Source: Thermoproteota archaeon
GTDB taxonomy: Archaea > Thermoproteota > Methanomethylicia > Methanomethylicales > B66-G16
DNA: 15,029 nucleotides
Reading direction: 5' to 3'
Assembly: GCA_003649085.1 (NCBI GenBank)
Contig: QMQV01000032.1
Location: forward strand, 1 to 15,029
Part shown: one piece after another, positions 7,651-12,653 of the stretch
Layout: each line of letters starts with the position of its first letter
Numbering within the stretch: position 1 is the stretch's first letter
The notes under the pieces: model-generated
Seen by the model: the letters and a program-made list of their open reading frames with translations, nothing else
Told to the model about the DNA's origin: nothing
Databases searched by the model: none
Position numbers and translations under genes: made by a program

Positions 7651-8649
7651 TTGCAAGAGTTTGATTGCATAGTGGTTGGTGCAGGACCATCAGGTCTCGC
7701 AGCAGCCATTTTCTTAAGAGTTGATGGTTGGAGTACCTTGATCTTAGAGAAAGGCGATGTAGGTGGACAAGCCGGCATGGCATACATAGTATCAAATTAC
7801 CTAGGTTTTCCACCAGGACCTTCTGATATCCTCGTAGATAACATGTTTAAACAATTAACTAAGCCTCCACCTGAAGGCTTAGGAGCTCAGTTAAAAACTG
7901 AAACTGTAACTAAATTAGACGTTGATAATAAGATCGTATACACTGATAAAGATAGCTACAAAGCTAAAGCAATACTACTGGCTACTGGTAGCAATATGCA
8001 AAAGCTCAACGTACCAGGAGAAGAAAAGTTTCTTGGAAAAGGTGTTACCTATAACGCTAAAAAAGACCTTGAGCATTTTACCAATAAGAAGGTAGTAGTC
8101 ATAGGTGGTGGAAACAGCGCTATAGACGCTGCCGTATTAGCTAAGACTAAGACAAACGACGTTAAGCTCGTACATAGAAGAGAAATCTTAAGAGCAAACT
8201 TTCTGCCACGTAAGAGACTTGAAAGAGCAAACATAGAGGTCCTATACAACAAGGATGTGGTTGAGATAAGAGGAGATGAAAAAGTTCATTCAATAGTATT
8301 AAGAGATGTCAAGACCAAGGAGGAGAGCGTGTTACCTGTTGATTGGGTAGTAATCGCTATAGGCACGGTCCCCAATATAGAACTAGCAAAACAAGCTGGT
8401 TTAGAGCTAAGCAATGGATACGTGAAAATTAACGAAAACTTCATGACAAGCAAAGAAGGCATATTCGCATGCGGAGAAATAGCTGGAAGCGATCAACATA
8501 TATTAACGGCAGCTGCTCACGGCGCATTAGCCGGCATGGCCATAAGCAGATATCTAGCTCTTGAAAAACTTAAAAGAGGAGAAAACCTGCCCGGCGCAGT
8601 TGCAGGAAAATACCCTGAAGAATACATGGAAATGCTCAAGAAAAGCTAG
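7651..8649 (+). CDS. Thioredoxin reductase-like flavoprotein lacking the CxxC (possible ferredoxin/NAD(P)H oxidoreductase)
   Basis: The 332-aa protein has the two-dinucleotide-domain architecture of low-molecular-weight thioredoxin reductases: FAD motif GAGPSG (10-15), GGQAG (38-42), ATGS (111-114), NAD(P) motif GGGNSA (152-157), HRRE (175-178), and the C-terminal FAD motif GIFACGEIAG. The segment that normally holds the redox CxxC reads GVTYNAKKD (131-139), so both catalytic cysteines are absent. HRRE resembles the NADP-binding HRR of classic TrxR. It therefore cannot reduce thioredoxin in the usual way. Related CxxC-less enzymes act as ferredoxin-NAD(P) reductases or diaphorases, and that is the better guess. 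The start is TTG 7651 with GAGGTG at 7640-7645 (spacing 5). The small gene that follows appears cotranscribed. Confidence 0.85.
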   Translation: MQEFDCIVVGAGPSGLAAAIFLRVDGWSTLILEKGDVGGQAGMAYIVSNYLGFPPGPSDILVDNMFKQLTKPPPEGLGAQLKTETVTKLDVDNKIVYTDKDSYKAKAILLATGSNMQKLNVPGEEKFLGKGVTYNAKKDLEHFTNKKVVVIGGGNSAIDAAVLAKTKTNDVKLVHRREILRANFLPRKRLERANIEVLYNKDVVEIRGDEKVHSIVLRDVKTKEESVLPVDWVVIAIGTVPNIELAKQAGLELSNGYVKINENFMTSKEGIFACGEIAGSDQHILTAAAHGALAGMAISRYLALEKLKRGENLPGAVAGKYPEEYMEMLKKS

Positions 8650-8659
8650 AGGCTCCTAA

Positions 8660-8890
8660 ATGGCTTCAAGGAAACAGACAAACATCAACTTCACACATGC
8701 CGACTGCATATACTATAGAGATGGCTTCTGTACGCTGTATAAAGTCAACGTCCCTCCAAACCAGCCAGCATGCAAAAACTTTCAACCAAAGCAAACCATA
8801 CAAATTTCTCAAACAGCAACAATTAGCTACGGCATGCGAAGAAGACACAGGAGAAGACGAGGGTCACGGTGGACCAACAACCCTCGATAA
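8660..8890 (+). CDS. Small Cys/His protein with an arginine-rich tail
   Basis: A 76-aa protein with an N-terminal H-x2-C-x7-C-x13-C arrangement (His13, Cys16, Cys24, Cys38) within HADCIYYRDGFCTLY and QPACKNFQP. This looks like a compact metal or Fe-S site; such short C-x-Y-Y...C-T-L-Y...C-x-x-F proteins are recurrent in archaea but I know no assigned function. The C-terminus is strongly basic (GMRRRHRRRRGSRW), compatible with nucleic-acid contact. The ATG has AGAGG (8648-8652) seven bases upstream, overlapping the stop of the flavoprotein gene 10 bp away, so the two are very likely cotranscribed. An overlapping frame (8697-8921) lacks these features and is a shadow. Confidence 0.7.
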   Translation: MASRKQTNINFTHADCIYYRDGFCTLYKVNVPPNQPACKNFQPKQTIQISQTATISYGMRRRHRRRRGSRWTNNPR

Positions 8891-8942
8891 ATTAAAAAAT
8901 GAATTTATTATCAAAAAATAGTAATTAAAACTAAGCTCTGCA

Positions 8943-8948
8943 TTTTTT
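8943..8948 (+). terminator. T-tract terminator after the flavoprotein/small-protein operon
   Basis: A run of six T residues lies about 50 bp after the stop at 8890, in an AT-rich gene-free segment. Archaeal termination is typically driven by such T-rich tracts without a stable hairpin. It precedes a new TATA box. Confidence 0.45.
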
Positions 8949-8955
8949 ACACGAT

Positions 8956-8965
8956 CTTTATATAA
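8956..8965 (+). promoter_or_regulatory. Strong TATA box upstream of the transporter pseudogene
   Basis: CTTTATATAA is a near-ideal archaeal TATA element. It predicts transcription from about 8986, but no intact reading frame begins there. The decayed transporter starts about 30 bp later and lacks its N-terminus, so this is probably the surviving promoter of the dead gene. Confidence 0.5.
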
Positions 8966-9017
8966 CCTCCTCATTCGTAATTCCATAAATCTTTAGTTCT
9001 AAATTTAACTTAATGTA

Positions 9018-9440
9018 ATGAATGGTAAAGCGCTACCAATTGTTCTTACCATGGGTATATTTTATGGAGGTGGGCGCAGCTTATAGCTAGCTTACTCGAA
9101 AGCAAAGCAGAACAATATCCTCAGAGCCGTAGTCTTCATTTCTTTTGGCCTTTTCTGGCTTACTACGGTTTTTATAACCTTAGGCTACTATGGTTGCCTA
9201 CCTAGTCAGTTGGTTCTTCACTACCTACATGACCTTTGCTTCAGCTAAGCAACCCTCATCATACGGATAGCTTTTACTACGCTCAGTCTGCTCTTCTTCC
9301 TGCTAGCCGTTGGAGTGTTCATACCTATCGTCCACTTAATAGGGGGATTAAAAGGTCTCTTTTGCGGCTCATTAGCTGTCTATGCATCTACAGTTTTTGT
9401 AATAAATGACACCCATGGAAAGCATGTGCCTCCCCTTTAG
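9018..9440 (+). pseudogene. Decayed acetate uptake transporter (GPR1/FUN34/YaaH-SatP family)
   Basis: Read across frames, the segment gives a recognisable transporter: ALPIVLTMGIFYGGG (from 9018), then AQLIASLLESKA in another frame (9074-9109), back to the first for NNILRAVVFISFGLFWLTTVFITLG (9111-9185, read in two pieces), a third frame for MVAYLVSWFFTTYMTFAS (from 9190), and the first frame again for TTLSLLFFLLAVGVF and LKGLFCGSLAVYAS up to the TAG at 9440. These match the family's GIFYGG-LAQ, YGAFWL and GIFCG segments and its C-terminus. The first shift fits loss of one G in a G-run near 9072-9074. At least four frame changes plus stops make it non-functional, and roughly 35 N-terminal residues (TM1) are missing. 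Neighbouring genes are intact, so sequencing error is an unlikely full explanation. Confidence 0.85.
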
Positions 9441-9540
9441 ATCTCTGAAAATTTCTCTTCTTTCATGTTCGCCTTAACAACTTTTAAATAATGAAAATGA
9501 CTTAACAGGCTTTTCCACTATGCAATAAAAGTATAGGATA

Positions 9541-9617
9541 TGGTGGGCCCGCCCGGACTTGAACCGGGGACCCCCACCGCGTCAGGGTGGTGTCCTACCG
9601 TGCTAGACGACGGGCCC
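9541..9617 (-). tRNA. tRNA-Val (anticodon GAC), CCA encoded
   Basis: On the minus strand a full cloverleaf folds: acceptor GGGCCCG/CGGGCCC, D-stem GTC/GAC, anticodon stem CCACC/GGTGG with loop CTGACGC, and T-stem CCCGG/CCGGG with loop TTCAAGT. The discriminator is A and the 3' CCA is encoded (9541-9543). The anticodon, complementary to plus-strand 9581-9583, is GAC, which reads the valine codons GTC and GTT. The body is 74 nt with no intron. A TATA box (9645-9652) is correctly placed upstream, and a T-rich run follows the 3' end on the minus strand. Confidence 0.95.
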
Positions 9618-9644
9618 GCATCTATTCTCTGACTCTTTGTCTGT

Positions 9645-9652
9645 GATATAAG
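9645..9652 (-). promoter_or_regulatory. TATA box for tRNA-Val
   Basis: On the minus strand this reads CTTATATC. It is centred about 31 bases upstream of the mature tRNA 5' end, predicting a start about 5 nt before it. It adjoins the inverted repeat at 9651-9675. Confidence 0.6.
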
Positions 9653-9675
9653 AGCTTTGTGTTGATGAAAGCTCT
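9651..9675. repeat. Perfect 8-bp inverted repeat over the torD-like stop codon
   Basis: AGAGCTTT (9651-9658) and AAAGCTCT (9668-9675) are perfect complements separated by 9 nt. In the minus-strand transcript the hairpin begins at the stop codon of the TorD-like gene. No U-run follows, so a classical terminator is doubtful. Because it directly abuts the tRNA TATA box it might instead be a processing or protein-binding site, or chance. Confidence 0.4.
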
Positions 9676-10324
9676 ATTCTCCTAGTATTGAGCTTATGAA
9701 TATGGAGTCTCTGCTTACAAACTCATCAACCATTTTAGCTGCAAGCTGGTAAAAGAATGATCTAGAGTTTTCTTCAACTAGTTTCCTAAACTTTGAAACC
9801 CATTTAGCTAAATGGTTTTTGAGAAACCTATCTTGAGCTTCAACATATCTATGCACATCTTCCTTAATATTTGCCCTTCTAGAAACTGCTTCATAATATG
9901 CTAGGATATGCATGAACTCGAGCTCGGCTGCTATGTGGTCAGGGCTATCTTTGAAGTCCTCTGAAAACTCAAGACCAAACTCTCTATAGGCGTTTCCGAC
10001 GCTTTTCACGCCCTCTTTCCTCTCCACATACGCTTCTTCATTAAGGGGGCAAGGACCTTCTCCAAAACGTGCAGCAGCGAAAAGCCTTGAGTACTCTAGC
10101 TTTTCCTTAGCTGATGGCATTAAATCCATCATCTCCACAAGCCTCCTAAAGTTTTTAGCTAAATTTGGCAAACCTAACAATGCTCCAAGCTTTTCAACAC
10201 GCTTAAAATCCTCCTCATCCGGTCTTGACATGTAATCCCAAGGAGAGCCCGAGGGATATTTGAAGCACTTAGCTAGAAGAGAGTACAAGCGGCTTCTAGC
10301 AAAAGCTATTTCAACGAGCTCCAT
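9674..10324 (-). CDS. TorD/DmsD-family molybdoenzyme chaperone
   Basis: A 216-aa all-helical protein of the TorD (NarJ/DmsD) family, cytoplasmic chaperones that bind twin-arginine or N-terminal segments of molybdenum/tungsten oxidoreductases while cofactor is inserted. Visible hallmarks are EYSRLFAAARFG (77-88), CPLNEEAY (92-99) and the diagnostic SPDHIAAELEFM (127-138). I use ATG 10324, which has AAGGT six bases upstream; a TTG at 10330 has no room for one. No molybdopterin enzyme, ferredoxin subunit or membrane anchor of that kind is in the window, so it is an orphan here. It lies downstream of two tandem small membrane-protein genes on the same strand (about 70 bp gap) and may be cotranscribed with them. 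A TATA-like TTTTAATTT in the gap allows independent expression. Confidence 0.82.
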   Translation of the reverse strand: MELVEIAFARSRLYSLLAKCFKYPSGSPWDYMSRPDEEDFKRVEKLGALLGLPNLAKNFRRLVEMMDLMPSAKEKLEYSRLFAAARFGEGPCPLNEEAYVERKEGVKSVGNAYREFGLEFSEDFKDSPDHIAAELEFMHILAYYEAVSRRANIKEDVHRYVEAQDRFLKNHLAKWVSKFRKLVEENSRSFFYQLAAKMVDEFVSRDSIFISSILGE

Positions 10325-10393
10325 GCTCAAACCTTAGACTACGTAAATTAAAAGCTATTTCATTAACTTTTTCACTAAAGCTGTCTTAAGCAA

Positions 10394-10729
10394 TTAAATA
10401 AGCTTCGGCGGCCATAAAAGCTGAACAACATGGCTTAAGAACGTGACAATAGCCATTAAACTCGCTAAACTAAGTATTAGCCCAAAAGCTGCTAAGGCAT
10501 AGCCCACCATTGAGTAATCAGTTTTAACAGCTATAAATGCCCCAAAAACTGTGACTACGGTGGCAAAAACCATGGTAAACAGCGCCCCCAAAGGCGTAGT
10601 TATAAAGCTTAAGAAAACACTTACATCAGCTTTGAAGAGAGATAGAAAAGCTAATGTTATAGCAAAAGCCGCGTAGAAAACCAGTATGTAAAAGACATTT
10701 CTAGTCATCAATAAGGTCTTCACCCGCAT
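10394..10729 (-). CDS. Small three-helix membrane protein, tandem paralogue A
   Basis: I know no family for this 111-aa protein. It has three predicted membrane helices (about 12-31, 46-68 and 74-100), no cysteines, and little soluble mass. Between helices 1 and 2 it carries F-K-x-D-x6-F-[IL]-x-T-P-x-G (FKAD 32-35, TPLG 45-48). The same signature at the same spacing occurs in the adjacent upstream gene, so the two arose by tandem duplication. The start is ATG 10729; another ATG at 10708 would remove seven residues. No good ribosome site is seen at either. About 40 bp upstream lies AGTCGCTT (minus strand, 10774-10767), the core of the motif found before the archaellum genes. Function is unknown. 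Confidence 0.75.
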   Translation of the reverse strand: MRVKTLLMTRNVFYILVFYAAFAITLAFLSLFKADVSVFLSFITTPLGALFTMVFATVVTVFGAFIAVKTDYSMVGYALAAFGLILSLASLMAIVTFLSHVVQLLWPPKLI

Positions 10730-10766
10730 AAATAGCGTGAAAATTAGTAATTTACATTACCTCGCT

Positions 10767-10774
10767 AAGCGACT
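10767..10774 (-). promoter_or_regulatory. Degenerate partial copy of the TAGCAGTCGC motif (weak)
   Basis: The minus strand reads ACTAGTCGCTTAG here, sharing AGTCGCTT with the motif copies at 12189 and 14724. It has the same orientation and a similar distance to a gene start. An 8-mer match alone could be chance. Confidence 0.25.
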
Positions 10775-10784
10775 AGTTGCTTCT

Positions 10785-11105
10785 TCAAAAGCTCATGAGC
10801 TTAATGAACATTTGAATAAGTTTTACGATTTTAGCAAAGAGAGACATAATTACGAATGCTCCGAGTAGAAAGCCTAAGACTACGGTACTAATCTTCAATG
10901 TAGCCAAGACTCTGTTACGCGCATCAATTAAGAGACCTATAGAGCTTAAAGCTGTTGAAACAGGTATTCCAAGTGAAAATCCATATGGAGTATTGAGGAA
11001 ATTGATCATAAACCTTGTATCCACTTTAAATATCGTTAAGCCGAGAACTGTTAAGATAAACGCTAAGTAAAAGACGTATGGCGAATATTCGTCAACGTAG
11101 CTCAT
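10785..11105 (-). CDS. Small three-helix membrane protein, tandem paralogue B
   Basis: A 106-aa protein with three predicted helices (about 10-27, 40-60 and 71-92) and short charged loops; no cysteines. It shares with its downstream neighbour a VFYL-type opening to helix 1 and the signature F-K-x-D-x6-F-[IL]-x-T-P-x-G (FKVD 26-29, TPYG 39-42), at identical internal spacing. ATG 11105 is preferred; TTG 11108 is in frame directly before it and GAGG lies 10-13 bases upstream, so either could be used. It is transcribed divergently from the ArnR-like regulator. The shared 123-bp intergenic region holds a TAGCAGTCGC motif in this gene's orientation and a palindrome. This suggests coordinate control with the archaellum locus, though a role there is only inferred. 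Confidence 0.75.
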   Translation of the reverse strand: MSYVDEYSPYVFYLAFILTVLGLTIFKVDTRFMINFLNTPYGFSLGIPVSTALSSIGLLIDARNRVLATLKISTVVLGFLLGAFVIMSLFAKIVKLIQMFIKLMSF

Positions 11106-11153
11106 CAAGTAAAAACGTCCTCAAAGTCAGCTACACAAGCTCACCCACAGCAG

Positions 11154-11163
11154 GCGACTGCTA
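11154..11163 (-). promoter_or_regulatory. TAGCAGTCGC motif, copy 1
   Basis: On the minus strand this reads TAGCAGTCGC, identical to copies ahead of the arl operon and the archaellin gene. It ends about 48 bp before the membrane-protein start at 11105, in that gene's sense orientation, and also lies upstream of the divergent regulator gene. Confidence 0.6.
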
Positions 11164-11174
11164 GGCGAAAGCAT

Positions 11175-11196
11175 GGTGAAAACCTATATTTTCACC
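11175..11196. promoter_or_regulatory. Perfect palindrome overlapping a TATA box (candidate operator)
   Basis: GGTGAAAA-N6-TTTTCACC forms a perfect inverted repeat with 8-bp arms. Its centre, CCTATATTTT, is TATA-like and is the best promoter for the regulator gene at 11228, predicting a start near 11213. Read on the other strand, AAAATATAGG could serve the divergent membrane-protein gene. A dimeric winged-helix protein bound here would block both promoters; autoregulation by the ArnR-like protein is an attractive guess. Confidence 0.55.
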
Positions 11197-11227
11197 GAAC
11201 TCCGAGTGGAGAACTGGTGTATTTGAG

Positions 11228-12154
11228 TTGTACACAAATACAGAACTGGAGAAAGCTGTTGAGCTCAAGGATCTTAAAGCAGATCTTGCTCTTAAACTTC
11301 AAAAGCTTAAAACTGTTGATGACTTAGTTGATTTTTCACGCTCATCTCTTCAACTTGAGGTATTACTCTTCCTAGGGTATAAGAAAAAAGCACGCCTAGA
11401 TGAAATGGCTAGTGAGCTAGGTTTTCGTAGAAAAGCGTTAGGAGACACCTTGAGAAAACTTGTCGCCAAAAAACTCGTAACTAAGGGAGATAAAGACTAC
11501 TTCATGTTAACTGAAACTGGTGAACGTTACTTAAGTGAGTTAATGGATATCATAGGGGTTCCAGGATATCCTAAGAAACAGCCTCTTTCTTCAACTGATA
11601 GAGCTCAGGAGCGTCTACGCTTTATAATTGAAGAGTTGTCAACATCAAGCTACTTATACGATGCCATAATCAGCTTAGGCTCCGCCAAAAACCATGAGCT
11701 ACCCTTAGACAAGCTGTCAAGGATAGTAGGGTTAGGAAGCTTAAGGCTTCAGTCGTACTTAGACCTATTTGTAGATGTGCAAGATAAAAACCTGAAGCTT
11801 TTTAGAAAATACCATAAGCCAACGCTATTGAGCAGGGTTTTAAATAAGCTTGGCTTTAAGATTAGGAGGTCTAGGATTTACTATCGTTTATCTGATAGAG
11901 GTTTAACAGTCTATTACCGCCTTCCCCACTACGTTAAGTTTAAGCATAACGCCTTCGCATGTACATTGGCTAAAATCATGGGCAACGGGCATCCCAAATA
12001 TTTGCTCAGACAATCCTTCCTACTTGTATGCTTAGGTTCTGCTCTGGCTTACTTACTAATAGCTCTATTTCCACAGCATGTATGGCTGTTTTCCCAAATA
12101 TGGTTTTTAATTCTCTTAATAACGCTGTTTTTAACGATCTTCGCCTCTAGGTAG
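11228..12154 (+). CDS. Membrane-anchored winged-helix regulator, ArnR-like architecture
   Basis: A 308-aa one-component regulator. Residues about 38-108 form a winged helix-turn-helix: the segment ARLDEMASELGFRRKALGDT contains the recognition helix, followed by a wing ending FMLTETGERYL. A second, more divergent module (about 135-233) ends YYRLSDRGLTVYYRLP, echoing the first and suggesting a tandem winged-helix pair. Two membrane helices (about 263-283 and 286-306) close the protein, so the DNA-binding part faces the cytoplasm. Sulfolobus ArnR/ArnR1, which control archaellin expression from beside the arl genes, have the same order (wHTH, then two TM). Here too the gene heads an archaellum cluster. 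The start is TTG 11228 with GGTG at 11216-11219. Architecture and context support the call; I cannot verify orthology. Confidence 0.7.
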   Translation: MYTNTELEKAVELKDLKADLALKLQKLKTVDDLVDFSRSSLQLEVLLFLGYKKKARLDEMASELGFRRKALGDTLRKLVAKKLVTKGDKDYFMLTETGERYLSELMDIIGVPGYPKKQPLSSTDRAQERLRFIIEELSTSSYLYDAIISLGSAKNHELPLDKLSRIVGLGSLRLQSYLDLFVDVQDKNLKLFRKYHKPTLLSRVLNKLGFKIRRSRIYYRLSDRGLTVYYRLPHYVKFKHNAFACTLAKIMGNGHPKYLLRQSFLLVCLGSALAYLLIALFPQHVWLFSQIWFLILLITLFLTIFASR

Positions 12155-12188
12155 CTTCTTTCTCACAAACCTTCTCTCCTTGTGCGTT

Positions 12189-12198
12189 TAGCAGTCGC
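12189..12198 (+). promoter_or_regulatory. TAGCAGTCGC motif, copy 2
   Basis: This copy shares 14 bp (TTAGCAGTCGCTTT, 12188-12201) with the copy before the archaellin gene. It abuts a TATA-like TTTTTAAAG and lies about 48 bp before the first gene of the arl transcription unit. Confidence 0.65.
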
Positions 12199-12207
12199 TT
12201 TTTAAAG
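12199..12207 (+). promoter_or_regulatory. Probable TATA box of the arl operon
   Basis: TTTTTAAAG lies immediately downstream of the TAGCAGTCGC element, which would then cover the BRE position. It predicts transcription from about 12228, some 20-40 nt before the first start codon. Confidence 0.45.
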
Positions 12208-12246
12208 GCACTTTTTAACTTCTTGAACTTCTCATAGTTCATCACG

Positions 12247-12627
12247 GTGGTTGGGGTGGGCAATGTATTGGACGTAATCGTGGATGGGGAAATCGTAACT
12301 GAAGCTCTACTTCTCGAAGACCATAATGGCATGGAGCAGCTAATATACTCAGGCTCAGGCTCATCAAGAACTCTATACGAGCTTTTATACAGCATGAAGA
12401 ACAACTTAAGTAAGGCAAATTACTGTGTTGTTCAAATGAATGATAGAAAGTATGTAGCGTTGAGGCTTTCAGAGAACAAATACCTCATAGTCAATCTTGA
12501 CCCATCAATTTCAGGAGAGGAATTCGTTGACAAGGTAACGCGCTTTTTCGAGAAGTTAAGGCATTTAGCAAGAGCTTTTCCATTTGAAAACGGGCCATCT
12601 AGAATAGATGTCAGCAAGTGGAAGTAA
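12247..12627 (+). CDS. Unknown 126-aa protein at the head of the arl gene cluster
   Basis: I do not recognise this soluble protein. It shows a beta-hairpin-rich N-terminus (VLDVIVDGEIVTEALLLED), a helix (TLYELLYSMKNNL), further strands (YCVVQMNDRKYVALRLS, KYLIVNLDP) and a final helix (EEFVDKVTRFFEKLRHLA). That order is reminiscent of roadblock/longin-like folds, which is only a guess. There is no signal or membrane segment. The start is uncertain: GTG 12247 has no ribosome site, GTG 12256 has GGTGG five bases upstream, and TTG 12268 follows GGGGTGGG. It lies 26 bp before the ArlCDE-like gene, behind a promoter carrying the shared motif, so it is probably part of the archaellum transcription unit. 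A minus-strand frame over its 5' end is a shadow. Confidence 0.7.
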   Translation: MVGVGNVLDVIVDGEIVTEALLLEDHNGMEQLIYSGSGSSRTLYELLYSMKNNLSKANYCVVQMNDRKYVALRLSENKYLIVNLDPSISGEEFVDKVTRFFEKLRHLARAFPFENGPSRIDVSKWK

Positions 12628-12653
12628 TCAGTACCTCAACGAGGTAGGTAACT

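Noticed and set aside
8697..8921. Overlapping 74-codon frame in the small Cys-protein gene
   Set aside because: The competing frame at 8660 has a good ribosome site, a plausible Cys/His pattern and operon spacing; this one has none of these.
12147..12404. Minus-strand 85-codon frame opposite the 126-aa gene
   Set aside because: It is antisense to a better-supported gene and its promoter, with low-complexity Ser/Thr-rich composition typical of a shadow frame.
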